From positions 496,001 to 560,000 of the forward strand of contig CAWKGD010000003.1 in assembly GCA_963849105.1 (NCBI GenBank): DNA of 64,000 bases. Direction: 5' to 3'. This DNA comes from CAVRXQ01 sp963849105. GTDB lineage: Bacteria; Actinomycetota; Acidimicrobiia; Acidimicrobiales; Bog-793. The first letter of the stretch is position 1, and the number at the start of each line of letters is the position of its first letter. This document shows positions 47,423 to 56,739 of this stretch, in pieces. The position numbers were made by a program, and so were the translations under genes. The notes under the pieces were generated by a model. That model was not told where the DNA came from, did not search any database, and saw only the letters and a program-made list of their open reading frames with translations.

Positions 47423-48038
47423 GTGGGTATCTCCTGATCGGTCTTGATGGTCTGACAGAGCGCGTGCTGCGCGCGGCTCGTTTGCGTCGCAATTGGCGGG
47501 CAGGGATCAACGCGTACCGTCAGAGAACGACCGGCGCGCCCACGTTAACGCGAGCGAAGTGTAAGAGAAAGATGAAAAAAGCGTTGCGGCGCGCTTCGCT
47601 ATCTGTCTGGAGCGCAATCGGATTGCAACAGACGCGACCGCTACTTTCTGTTCTTCCTTATTAGTCTGCGTTCGGTCGCGATCGGGTTTGGCCGAAACCG
47701 ACCCGTCGGAGTTGCTGCGCGCACCGCCACTCGCGTCGATCCGCGGTCACATCGAAAGGTGGGATCACGTGTCGCTTGCTGAAGGTGGCGTCGAAGCGAA
47801 TTCATCGCAAATCTCGCGCTTTAAAGCAGTGCCATCCGGCGCGTCTGGATCGGTTGCCGTCGTTCTCATGGCACGGGCTCGTCGCCAGCGGACTCGGTCC
47901 AGGAATGCTACGTGCCGCGGTGCACGGTGCGGTCCTGCCAGGAACGGTGGCGCGATCCGCGCGGTCGCCCTCAGACGAACGGAGAATCGCGATGATCTTC
48001 CTCGTGGTGGATGGCGACCTCGGCACCCCGCGTCGGCG
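47423..48038. other. Gene-poor region, no recognisable gene
   Basis: About 615 bases between the VOC gene and the nadA 3' end. Several overlapping frames are open, but all are rich in Arg, Ser and Pro with no recognisable motif, so they are treated as chance frames. Part of the region (about 47540-47660) is less GC-rich than its surroundings, with AAAAAA and TTATT stretches. No tRNA, terminator or transposase remnant is evident. Confidence 0.5.
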
Positions 48039-49185
48039 TCAGACGATCGCCAACATCCTCTCGAGCGCAAGCCGTGCGGAGGCGGCGGTCTGCTCGTCGA
48101 CGACGATGCGATTGCGCACGTCGCCTTCGACGAGCCCCTCGAGCACCCATGCCAGGTGTTGGGGGTCGATGCGGAACATCGTCGAGCACGGACAGACGAG
48201 CGGGTCGAGCGAGACGATCGTCTTATCGGGGTGCTCGGTCGCCAGCCGGTGGACGAGATGGATCTCGGTTCCGACGCCGATCTCCGCGCCCGCAAGCGCG
48301 GCGTCGACGAAGCGGATAATCGCGTCCGTCGATCCGACTGCGTCGGCGAGCTCGACGACTTCGTGCGCACACTCGGGGTGTACGACGACGAATCCCCGCG
48401 GGTGCTCGGCGCGGAATGCCTCGACATGTGTCGTCTTGAACCGCTGGTGGACGGAGCAGTGACCCTTCCACAGTAGAAACGTTGCCTCTTTCACGTCGAC
48501 GTCGTCGAGACCTCCGAATTGTCGGCGAGGATCCCACACCGCCATATCTGCCTCTTCGAACCCGAGCGCGTAGGCGGTGTTGCGGCCGAGGTGTTGGTCG
48601 GGGAAAAAGAGCACCTTGCGAGCACTCGACCGGACGAGATCGGCGAGCGGTGCGCCGGCGGGGAGGGCTGTTCCGACGCCGAGTGCCCAACGTACGGCGG
48701 CGGCCGCGTTCGAGGACGTGCAGACGGTGCCGCCGCGGTCACCGACGAATGCCTTCAACGCGGCGGAGGAGTTCATGTAGGTGACCGGGACGATCGCTTC
48801 GAGATCGGTGACCTTGCCGAGCTCTGCCCAGGCCTGCTCGACCTCGTCGAGATCAGCCATGTCGGCCATCGAGCATCCAGCGTTCAAGTCAGGGAGGACC
48901 ACCTGTTGGTTCGGCCGGGTGAGGACGTCGGCGGCCTCGGCCATGAACGTCACCCCGCAAAAGACGACGAACTCGGCTCGTTCCTGTTCGGCCGCGAAGC
49001 GCGAGAGCCCGAATGAGTCACCCCTTGCGTCCGCCCAGCGCATCACCTCGTCGCGCTCGATAGTGGTGGCCGAGGATGACGACGCGCTGACCGAGTTCCG
49101 TGCGCGCCGCGCCGATCATCTCCGCGAGCTCATCATCCGTCGCGTCGGTATACCGCTGCGGGAGCGGTGTCTGGAGGCGGAACAT
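48039..49185 (-). pseudogene. nadA: Quinolinate synthase, single-base frameshift near the N-terminus
   Basis: The minus-strand coding region encodes NadA, the 4Fe-4S enzyme that makes quinolinate for NAD synthesis. The three cluster cysteines are in NAGCSMADMAD, GTVCTSSNAAA and LVCPCSTMF. An ATG at 49185 starts a frame that reaches VVILGHHY and then runs into a stop. The downstream frame begins at MRWADARGDSFGLS and is complete to the end. A single extra base near 49058 (the sequence reads TATCGAGCGC where TATCAGCGC would keep frame) separates them. Joined, the protein is about 380 residues, normal for the family. It could be a real defect or a sequence error; everything else looks intact. 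Confidence 0.85.
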
Positions 49186-49314
49186 GGGCCTCTTTCTGTC
49201 CGTTTGCGCTTCGCCTGCGGCCGGCGGGGACAGCCTGGTCGCCCGTCCGCGGGGTTGTCGGCCACGAAGCTCGTATGTCTGCCGGAATACCAGGCCGGCG
49301 TAGCCTCAAGATTA

Positions 49315-51216
49315 GTGCTCGAGCGGCCAAGAGACGTTCCCGACGCGCCGGGCTCCTATCAGTTCAAGGACCGGGACGGACGCGTGATCTACGTCGGCAA
49401 GGCGCGCTCTCTGCGCAGCCGCCTGGCCAACTACTTCGGCAACCCGGCCGGCCTGCCGCCGCGCACGCAGCAGATGCTCGAGCGGGCGGCGTCGGTCGAG
49501 TGGATCCAGGTGCGCTCCGATGTCGAGGCGATCATGCTCGAGTACAACCTCATCAAAGAGCACCGGCCGCGCTTCAACATCCGCCTCGTCGACGACAAGA
49601 GCTACCCATACCTCGCGATCACGATGGACGAGGAGTGGCCCCGAGCGATGGTCGTGCGTGGCGCGAAGCGCAAGGGCACGCGCTACTTTGGCCCGTACGC
49701 GCACGCCTACGCGCTGAGAGAGACCCTCGATTCGCTGCTGCGCTCGTTCCCCATCCGGAGCTGCTCGAACGCGAAGTACGGCCGTCACGTCCGCCTCGGT
49801 CGTCCGTGCTTGCTTTTCCACATCGAGCGGTGTTCAGGTCCCTGTGTGGGGGCTGTCAACAAAGACACGTACCGCGAGTACCTGGACGACCTGGCGCGCT
49901 TTTTGGAAGGAGACACGAAGGCTGTGCTCTCCCGGCTCGAGCGTCAAATGCACGAGGCCGCCGACCGCGAGGAGTTCGAATTGGCGGCGCGTCTTCGCGA
50001 CCAACTCGAATCGGCGCGACTGGCGAGCGAGCACCAAGACATCGTCGCCGCGGCCGGTGACGATCTCGATGTCTTCGGGATCGCCGACGCCGAACTCGAG
50101 GCGGCCGTTCAGGTCCTGCACGTCCGTCACGGGCTACTTGTCGGGCGGAACGGCCTCATCCTGGAGAAGGTCGAGCCGCTCTCGACGCCCGATCTCTACC
50201 AGCGCGTGCTCGAACAGCACTACGCCGAGACCCCGTTGGGCGTCGCGCGCGAGATCCTCGTTCGAACGCAGCCGACCGATGTCCAGACGTACGCGAAATG
50301 GTTGTCGGAGAGACGTGGCGGTCTCGTCTCGATCAAGGTGCCCCAACGTGGCCGCAAGCGCGCGCTGATCGACGTCGCGGAGAACAACGCGAGAGAGCAG
50401 CTCACCCGTCATCGCACGCGGCGTACGACCGATCTGTCGAGCCGCGCCCGCGCCCTCGAGCAGCTGCGGGAGTACTTGGGGCTGCGGGAGGCGCCGCTGC
50501 GGATCGAGTGTTATGACATGAGCCACCTGCAAGGCAGTGACTACGTCGGTTCGATGGTCGTCATGGAAGACGGTCTGATGAAACGGAGCGATTACCGCCA
50601 CTTCAAGGTGCGCGCCGTCGCCGGGAACGACGACTACGCGGCGATGGGCGAGGTGCTCGAACGGCGGCTCCGTCGACTCGCCGAGCCGAAACCCGAGACG
50701 GCGGATACCGCCGACAGGCGCAGACCCCGACGCTTCGCCTATCCGCCCCAGCTGTTGCTCCTCGACGGCGGGAAAGGGCAGTTGAGCGTCGGCATCCGCG
50801 TCGTCGAAGAGCTCGGCCTCTCCGACAGGCTCGAGGTGGCGTCACTCGCCAAGCAGTTCGAGGAGGTGTTCGTCCCCGGGCGCCCGGATCCGATCCGCAT
50901 CCCGCGCGATTCCGAGGCGATCTATCTGTTGGAGGAGCTGCGCGACGAAGCGCACCGTTTCGCGATCGGCTACCACCGCGCCATCAGGGCGCGCCGGATG
51001 CGACCGGATCCACTTGCTGAGGTGCCCGGCCTCGGCGCAAACCGGCGCCGTCGCTTGCTCTCCGAATTCGGGTCGTTGCGTGCGCTGCGCACTGCATCGC
51101 ACGATCAGCTGCGCGCGCTGAGCTGGCTGCCGGATGCCGTCGGCGATGCCGTTTTCGGTCGCCTCCACCCCGATGCCGAGTTCCAGCCTTCGGATCGGGA
51201 GGCCCAGTCGGCGTGA
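49315..51216 (+). CDS. uvrC: Excinuclease ABC subunit C
   Basis: A 633-residue dual-incision nuclease of nucleotide excision repair. It shows an N-terminal GIY-YIG domain (GSYQFKDRDGRVIYVGKARSL), a UVR domain near residue 215, and the UvrC RNase-H-like catalytic domain with ECYDMSHLQGSDYVGSMVV and LLLDGGKGQL. The C-terminal helix-hairpin-helix region is LAEVPGLGANRRRRLLSEFGSLRAL. GTG 49315 is chosen because the protein begins shortly before the GIY-YIG domain. The frame continues upstream without similarity. It overlaps the methyltransferase gene by 4 bases. Confidence 0.95.
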   Translation: MLERPRDVPDAPGSYQFKDRDGRVIYVGKARSLRSRLANYFGNPAGLPPRTQQMLERAASVEWIQVRSDVEAIMLEYNLIKEHRPRFNIRLVDDKSYPYLAITMDEEWPRAMVVRGAKRKGTRYFGPYAHAYALRETLDSLLRSFPIRSCSNAKYGRHVRLGRPCLLFHIERCSGPCVGAVNKDTYREYLDDLARFLEGDTKAVLSRLERQMHEAADREEFELAARLRDQLESARLASEHQDIVAAAGDDLDVFGIADAELEAAVQVLHVRHGLLVGRNGLILEKVEPLSTPDLYQRVLEQHYAETPLGVAREILVRTQPTDVQTYAKWLSERRGGLVSIKVPQRGRKRALIDVAENNAREQLTRHRTRRTTDLSSRARALEQLREYLGLREAPLRIECYDMSHLQGSDYVGSMVVMEDGLMKRSDYRHFKVRAVAGNDDYAAMGEVLERRLRRLAEPKPETADTADRRRPRRFAYPPQLLLLDGGKGQLSVGIRVVEELGLSDRLEVASLAKQFEEVFVPGRPDPIRIPRDSEAIYLLEELRDEAHRFAIGYHRAIRARRMRPDPLAEVPGLGANRRRRLLSEFGSLRALRTASHDQLRALSWLPDAVGDAVFGRLHPDAEFQPSDREAQSA

Positions 51217-51986
51217 GCGCGATGCGAACCCCCGACGCCGTCGGTCCGGAGTCGGCGTCCGCTGAAGTCTGGGACGCCAACGCGAAGTGGTGGAAGGACA
51301 CCTTTACCGACGGTGCCGACCGAGAGTACGAAATCGAGATCCTGCCGCTCGTCGCGGCGGAACTGTTCGGCCGAAGGCGGATCGTCGATATCGGCTGTGG
51401 CGAGGGCCAAGTGGCGCGCCGGCTGGCGGCGGATGGCGCGGCGATCGTCGGCGTCGATCCGTCTGGCGAACAGCTGAAGAACGCGCTCGTCGAGTCCCGG
51501 AACGAGATCGCCTATGTGCAGGCAATCGGGGAAGCGCTGCCACTGCGTTCGCGAAGCGTCGACGCGGCCGTCTGTTGCCTCGTCATCGAACACACCCTCG
51601 ACACAGATGCGGTGCTCGCCGAGGCGGCGCGCATCCTCGCCCCGGGCGGGCGATTCCTGCTGCTCGTCAATCACCCGGCGTTCCAGGGTCCCGGCAGCGG
51701 CTTCGTCGACGATCAGATTCTCGACGAGCACTACTGGCGCGTCGGGCCGTATCTCAAAGAGCAGTGGGTGATCGAGAACGTCGACCCGGCGGTTTCCCTC
51801 GGCTTCAGCCACCGCCCGCTCTCCCGCTATATCAATCCGGCCGTTGACGCCGGCCTCGTCCTGACGCGCCTCATCGAACCATCGCCCCAGCGCGAGCTCC
51901 TGGACGGCTCGAGCGACCCCGACTTCGAGGCGACGATCCCGCGACTGTGCGCGATGCGATTCGAACGTCCCTTCCCGGCGAGCTGA
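51213..51986 (+). CDS. SAM-dependent methyltransferase (class I, type 11)
   Basis: A 257-residue class I methyltransferase with the SAM-binding motif VDIGCGEGQVARRLA (about 56-70), the acidic loop VGVDPS, and the LVIEHTLDTDAVLAEAARILAPGGRFLLLVNHP segment typical of UbiE/COQ5 relatives. The methyl acceptor is not known. GTG 51213 overlaps the uvrC stop (GTGA); ATG 51222 is an alternative. Its place between uvrC and rapZ may simply reflect operon linkage. Confidence 0.85.
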   Translation: MSAMRTPDAVGPESASAEVWDANAKWWKDTFTDGADREYEIEILPLVAAELFGRRRIVDIGCGEGQVARRLAADGAAIVGVDPSGEQLKNALVESRNEIAYVQAIGEALPLRSRSVDAAVCCLVIEHTLDTDAVLAEAARILAPGGRFLLLVNHPAFQGPGSGFVDDQILDEHYWRVGPYLKEQWVIENVDPAVSLGFSHRPLSRYINPAVDAGLVLTRLIEPSPQRELLDGSSDPDFEATIPRLCAMRFERPFPAS

Positions 51987-52098
51987 TGGGACAACGCCGC
52001 CGGGCTGACCTCGGTCTTTTCGGAGGAGCCGATCTGGGCGATCGGGACGCCTGCATCGGGTTCCCAGATGCGAAGATCGCGATGGAGGTCGCGCCGCG

Positions 52099-52953
52099 AT
52101 GGCTGAGTACCTGATCGTCGGAGGGATGTCGGGGGCCGGCCGTTCGACGGCAGCCGCCACCCTCGAGGACCTCGGCTGGTTCGTCATCGACAATCTCCCC
52201 GGAGCGCTGATCGGCAAAGTCGCGGAGCTCGGTGGCCAGCGCGGCGGCGAGTTCGACCGTTTCTGCTTCGTCGTCGGCCGCGGCGGTCCGGAATCGCTGA
52301 GCGAGATCGTCCCGGCGATCGAGGAGCTGCGCGCCTCGGGAGCGCGCGTCCGGGTTCTCTTCCTCGACGCCGCGGACGACGTGCTGGTCCGCCGGTTCTC
52401 CGGGACGCGGCGGCGTCACCCGCTCGAAGCAGAAGGCGTGGTCGACGCGATCAGGACCGAGCGCGACCTGCTCGCGCCGCTGCGCTCGGAGGCGGACGCG
52501 ATGATCGATACGAGTGAGACGAACGTCCACGAGCTGCGCGCCCGCCTCGTCGAGCTGTACGCCGGACGGACCGCCGCGGGTGCGATGGAAACGTCGGTCG
52601 TCTCGTTCGGGTTCAAAAACGGCCTGCCGCTCGACGCCGATCTTGTCTTCGACGTCCGGTTCCTGCCGAATCCGCACTGGGTCGACGCACTGCGCCCGCA
52701 CAGCGGCCTGGACGCGAACGTGCGTGAATACGTGCTCTCGTCTCCTGAGGCGGTGGAGTTCCTCGAGCGCATCGAGTCGATGCTCGGGTTCCTGCTGCCG
52801 TACTACGCGCGGGAGGGGAAGTCGTATCTTTCGATCGCCATCGGCTGCACCGGGGGGCGCCACCGTTCTGTCGTGCTCGCAGAGGAGCTCGCCACCCGCC
52901 TCCGCAAAGACGGGTACGAGCCGTCGGTGCACCACCGCGACATCACTCGGTGA
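52099..52953 (+). CDS. rapZ: RNase adapter protein RapZ (P-loop)
   Basis: A 284-residue member of the RapZ (YvcJ) family, which binds nucleotides and GlcN-6-P-related signals in other bacteria. Walker A GMSGAGRS lies at about 9-16, and the C-terminal domain ends in IGCTGGRHRSVVLAEELA. GGAGG about 10 bases upstream supports ATG 52099. It overlaps yvcK by 4 bases (GTGA). rapZ-yvcK order is shared widely in Gram-positive bacteria. In actinobacteria its role in RNA regulation or cell-wall precursor control is not settled. Confidence 0.93.
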   Translation: MAEYLIVGGMSGAGRSTAAATLEDLGWFVIDNLPGALIGKVAELGGQRGGEFDRFCFVVGRGGPESLSEIVPAIEELRASGARVRVLFLDAADDVLVRRFSGTRRRHPLEAEGVVDAIRTERDLLAPLRSEADAMIDTSETNVHELRARLVELYAGRTAAGAMETSVVSFGFKNGLPLDADLVFDVRFLPNPHWVDALRPHSGLDANVREYVLSSPEAVEFLERIESMLGFLLPYYAREGKSYLSIAIGCTGGRHRSVVLAEELATRLRKDGYEPSVHHRDITR

Positions 52954-53870
52954 GTCTCGAAAACTTCGCCGCGGTCGCGGATGACGCGAGCCTCCACCGC
53001 GACGGACCGCGCGCGGTCGCGATCGGCGGCGGCCATGGACTCGCCCGCACGCTCAGAGCGTTGCGCGCGTACGCGAGCAGCATCACGGCGATTGTTTCGG
53101 TCGCGGACGACGGAGGCTCGAGCGGCCGCCTCCGTGAGGCGTTCGGGATGCCCGCCCCGGGGGACATCCGGCGCTGCATCGGCGCGTTGTTACCCGCACG
53201 GTCTCCGCTCGGTGACGCGCTCGAGTACCGGTTCGAGGCGGGCGAACTCGGAGGGCACGCCTTTGGAAACGTGCTCCTCGCCGCGCTCGCCGCGACGACC
53301 GGCGATTTCTCGTCGGGTGTAGCGGAGTGTTGTGCGGTCCTGCGGACCGTCGGCAGCGTCGTCCCGGCGACCGACCTCCCGGTGGTACTTAAGGCGACGG
53401 TCCACGGCTCGGAGATGCAGGGTCAGGCGCGCATCAAGATGACCGAGGGCGTGACCTCTGTTTCACTCATCCCCGAAGATGCACCGGTGCCCGTAGCGGC
53501 GATCGAGGCGATCGAAAATGCGGATCAGATCGTCATCGGTCCCGGCTCGCTCTTCACCAGCGTGCTCGCCGCGCTCGCGCCGTCGCCCATCGGCGCCGCA
53601 TTGTCCAGGACGTCCGCGCAGCGGATCTACGTCTGCAACCTTCACGAGCAGGTCCCGGAGACGAGCGGCTTCGACGCCGCCGCGCACGTCGCGGCGCTGA
53701 TCCGCCATGGGGTCGTGCCCGACGTCGTGATCTGCGACCCGGAGCAGATGGAACTCGGCGCGCTGCCAGAAGGCGTGCGCGTCGTGCTCAGCTCGGTTGC
53801 AAGCCGCCACGGTTTCGTCCACGACGAGCGGGCGCTCGCCCGCGCACTTATCACCGCGGTGAACAGTTAA
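52950..53870 (+). CDS. yvcK: Gluconeogenesis factor / CofD-like protein YvcK
   Basis: A 306-residue protein of the YvcK/CofD family, which binds UDP-sugars and is needed for growth on gluconeogenic carbon sources in other bacteria. Motifs include VAIGGGHGLARTLRALR (about 27-43), VSVADDGGSSGRLR, PGDIRRCIGAL and ADQIVIGPGSLFTSVL. GTG 52950 overlaps the rapZ stop. In many actinobacteria whiA follows next. Here no whiA is seen; the next gene is a frameshifted VOC gene followed by gap. Confidence 0.94.
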   Translation: MSLENFAAVADDASLHRDGPRAVAIGGGHGLARTLRALRAYASSITAIVSVADDGGSSGRLREAFGMPAPGDIRRCIGALLPARSPLGDALEYRFEAGELGGHAFGNVLLAALAATTGDFSSGVAECCAVLRTVGSVVPATDLPVVLKATVHGSEMQGQARIKMTEGVTSVSLIPEDAPVPVAAIEAIENADQIVIGPGSLFTSVLAALAPSPIGAALSRTSAQRIYVCNLHEQVPETSGFDAAAHVAALIRHGVVPDVVICDPEQMELGALPEGVRVVLSSVASRHGFVHDERALARALITAVNS

Positions 53871-53917
53871 CGCGGGCCTCCACCGGATCGATGTCGACAC
53901 CCAGCCGTTTGTGATTT

Positions 53918-54331
53918 GTGACGCTTGGCACGTGGGACCAATCGGTGGTGCGCAGGTTCTACTCCGAGGGTCTCGGGTGGGCAGAGTGTGCGGGGCGCGA
54001 CGAGTACTGGGTCGCCTACGTCGTCGGAGGCGTGAGCCTGTCGCCCCTTCCGGCCTCGGATCTCGCTCAGGAGGGCGGTGCCTCGCCGTTCGGAGATCAC
54101 CCAACGCAGCACGGCGGACATTTTCACGCTCGGCTGCAACCTCACTCGAGTGGACGAGGTCTCCGCGCAGTTCGCCGCCGGCGCCAAGGTCGCCGGAGAG
54201 CCGACCGACCGAACGTCGGGGGGTCGGTCCGGATGTGCGCTCGACCCGGGGAGGGGAACGCCTGGGAAATTGTCTGGAACCCGAATCCCGTATTGGGCGA
54301 GCGTGGCGAGATCGTCTCGTTCGGCGATTAG
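53918..54331 (+). pseudogene. VOC-family gene with two compensating frameshifts
   Basis: A 137-codon frame is open from GTG 53918 to TAG 54329-54331. Its N-terminal part (WDQSVVRRFYSEGLGWAE) and C-terminal part (EGNAWEIVWNPNPVLGERGE) look like a glyoxalase-type protein. The middle third is Arg/His-rich nonsense. In another frame the middle reads IFTLGCNLTRVDEVSAQF, then AKVAGEPTDR and GGRSGCALDP, which fits the family. One extra base near 54119 and two extra bases near 54255 would explain this and restore the frame at the end. Functional loss is likely if the sequence is right. It lies where whiA is often found. Confidence 0.65.
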
Positions 54332-54547
54332 CACTTCGGTTCCGAATCCGAGGGAGACGAGCCCCTAGACAACCGACCGAACGAGTAACAGATGCGTCGA
54401 GGACGCCTCGGGGCACACCGGCTTGGCCGTTAGCCTCTGGCTAAGGATGTGGTTGGCCGCGAGTCTCAACTGGCGCGGCGCTCGTCGCGACACCGCGAGC
54501 GAAGCCATGGGATTCGGTCCACATGCGGACAGAAAGATGGTGACGTG
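54332..54547. other. Gap upstream of gap, with short inverted repeat
   Basis: About 215 bases between the VOC remnant and gap. A short perfect inverted repeat, TTAGCC-TCT-GGCTAA at 54430-54444, may be an operator or a small terminator. No clear -35/-10 pair can be picked. Nothing else stands out. Confidence 0.3.
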
Positions 54548-55567
54548 ATGACGGTACGGGTCGGTATCAACGGATTCGGAAGGATCGGGAGGAACTTCCT
54601 TCGCGCCTCTCGAGAGTCCTCCTCGGCGATCGAGATCGTCGCGGTCAACGACCTCCTCTCGCCGGAGGTCAACGCCCACCTCCTCCGTTACGACTCGACG
54701 TATCGGCGTTTCCCCGGCACGGTCGAGGTGAAGGGGAGCGACCTTGTTGTCGACGGCAAGACGATCACTGTCTTCGCGGAGAAGGACCCCGCACGGCTCG
54801 AATGGTCCGAGGTCGGTGCCGATGTCATCATCGAATCGACCGGCCGCTTCACCAAGCGCGACGCCGCGGCCGCGCACCTGCGAGGTGGAGCGAAGCGCGT
54901 CATTATCTCCGCCCCGTCAAACGACGCCGACGCGACGTTCGTTGTCGGTGTCAACGACACCGACTTCGATCCACAGCGTCACATCGTCATCTCGAACGCC
55001 TCATGCACGACAAACTGCTTCGTTCCGATGATGAAGGTGCTCGACGACGCGTTCGGGATCGACAAGGGGATCATGACGACGGTGCACGCGTACACGAACG
55101 ACCAAGAGCTCCTCGATCTGGCGCGCGAAGACCTGCATCGTGCGCGGGCGGCTGCCGTGAACATCGTGCCGACGACAACCGGCGCAGCGCGCGCGACGAG
55201 CCTCGTGATGGCAAACATGAAGGGCCGTCTGGATGGCACCGCGCTCCGCGTGCCGTTGCCGGTCGGTTCGATTACCGACTGGACCGGGATCCTCAACGCC
55301 GAGACCGATGTCGCCGCGATCAACGCCGCGTTCAAACAGGCGGCAGGCTCAGGACCGCTGTCCAAGGTCCTCGTCTACAACGAGGACCCGATCGTCTCAT
55401 CGGACATCGTCGGCTCGCCGGCGTCGTGCACCTTTGATGCGGGGATGACGCTGATGATGCCGCTCGACGGGGCGAAGTCGCTCGCGAAGGTCTTCGGCTG
55501 GTACGACAACGAGTGGGGCTACTCGCACCGGCTCGTCGACCTCGCCGCAATCGTCGGCGCGGCGTGA
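54548..55567 (+). CDS. gap: Glyceraldehyde-3-phosphate dehydrogenase, type I
   Basis: A 339-residue enzyme of glycolysis/gluconeogenesis. The Rossmann start is VRVGINGFGRIGRNFLRA, and the catalytic Cys153 lies in SNASCTTNC. The Asp in VAVNDLLSPE suggests NAD rather than NADP. The C-terminal WYDNEWGYSHRLVDL is canonical. It overlaps pgk by 4 bases (GTGA). gap, pgk and tpiA form one tight operon, as in many actinobacteria. Confidence 0.97.
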   Translation: MTVRVGINGFGRIGRNFLRASRESSSAIEIVAVNDLLSPEVNAHLLRYDSTYRRFPGTVEVKGSDLVVDGKTITVFAEKDPARLEWSEVGADVIIESTGRFTKRDAAAAHLRGGAKRVIISAPSNDADATFVVGVNDTDFDPQRHIVISNASCTTNCFVPMMKVLDDAFGIDKGIMTTVHAYTNDQELLDLAREDLHRARAAAVNIVPTTTGAARATSLVMANMKGRLDGTALRVPLPVGSITDWTGILNAETDVAAINAAFKQAAGSGPLSKVLVYNEDPIVSSDIVGSPASCTFDAGMTLMMPLDGAKSLAKVFGWYDNEWGYSHRLVDLAAIVGAA

Positions 55568-56739
55568 CGGCACGCCTGCCGCTTCTCGAGGACCTGCCGG
55601 AGGTCGACGGGAAGTCGGTCCTCGTCCGCGTCGACTTCAACGTCCCGATCCGGGAGGTTGACGGACGACGCGTCGTCGGTGACGACTTCCGCATCATGAG
55701 CGCAGTCCCGACGCTGCGCTGGCTCGTCGACCACGGAGCGAAGGTGACGTGCGCCACCCACCTCGGACGACCGAAGGGGAAGCCCGATCCCGCCTACGAC
55801 GTGGCGCCCGTTCGCGAGCGACTCGCCGAGATCCTTCCCGGCGTCGCGCTCATGGAGAATCTGCGGTTCGACCCGGGGGAGGAGGCGAACGATCCGACAT
55901 TCGTCGACCGCCTCGTCGAGGGTCAGGACCTCTACGTGAACGACGCCTTCGGCTCCTCGCACCGCGCCCATGCCTCGATCGTCGGGCCGCCCAGTCGGCT
56001 CCCTTCCGCGGCCGGCAGGCTGCTCGCCCGAGAGGCCGAGGTGATCGGCGGTTTGCTGGCGTCGCCGCAACGCCCGTTCGTCGCGGTGCTGGGTGGCGCA
56101 AAAATCGCCGACAAGATCGGCATCGTGCGTGCCCTGGCGGCGAAGGCGGACACCGTGCTCATCGGCGGTGGGATGTCGTACACCTTTCTCGCGGCGAGGG
56201 GCGAAGGCATCGGCGAATCATTATTCGACGCCACGAAGCTCGACGAGTGCAGGGCGCTGCTGTCGGATTCGTTCGACATCCGGCTGCCGAGTGACGTCGT
56301 CGCCATCGGTCCGGGCGGCACGCTTCGACCGGGGGAGGAATCGCCCGAGGAGACCGACCCGATTGACACGTTCGCCGGTGGCATTCCGGACGGCTGGGAG
56401 GGGGTCGACATCGGCGAGGAGACGCGCATCGGGTACGCCAAGCTGATCCACGGTGCGGGCACGGTGTTTTGGAACGGCCCGGTCGGATTCTTCGAGGATC
56501 CGCGATTCGCTTATGGCACGCGCGCGCTCGCGGAGTCTCTCGCATCGTCCGACGGGTTCACCGTCGTCGGTGGGGGCGACGTCGTCGCGGCGATCGACGG
56601 TTTCGGTCTTCAGAACAAGATCGATTTCGTCTCGACCGGAGGCGGCGCGTCGCTCGAGCTCTTGGAGTACGGCGATCTCCCGGGCCTCGCTGCCCTTCGC
56701 TCGGCATCGAACGCGCCACGCGACGGGGGTCGGGCGTGA
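55564..56739 (+). CDS. pgk: Phosphoglycerate kinase
   Basis: A 391-residue two-domain kinase. The N-domain shows VLVRVDFNVPI, CATHLGRPKGK and NDAFGSSHRAHAS, and the C-domain has GGAKIADKIGIVRALAAK, WNGPVGFFED and the nucleotide-binding TVVGGGDVVAAI. GTG 55564 overlaps the gap stop and is preferred over in-frame upstream codons that lie inside gap. It overlaps tpiA by 4 bases. Confidence 0.96.
   Translation: MTARLPLLEDLPEVDGKSVLVRVDFNVPIREVDGRRVVGDDFRIMSAVPTLRWLVDHGAKVTCATHLGRPKGKPDPAYDVAPVRERLAEILPGVALMENLRFDPGEEANDPTFVDRLVEGQDLYVNDAFGSSHRAHASIVGPPSRLPSAAGRLLAREAEVIGGLLASPQRPFVAVLGGAKIADKIGIVRALAAKADTVLIGGGMSYTFLAARGEGIGESLFDATKLDECRALLSDSFDIRLPSDVVAIGPGGTLRPGEESPEETDPIDTFAGGIPDGWEGVDIGEETRIGYAKLIHGAGTVFWNGPVGFFEDPRFAYGTRALAESLASSDGFTVVGGGDVVAAIDGFGLQNKIDFVSTGGGASLELLEYGDLPGLAALRSASNAPRDGGRA

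Noticed and set aside
47688..48476. Long plus-strand frames opposite the nadA 3' end and in the spacer
   Set aside because: Arg/Pro-rich with no motif, and the minus strand carries the clear NadA C-terminus; treated as shadow frames.
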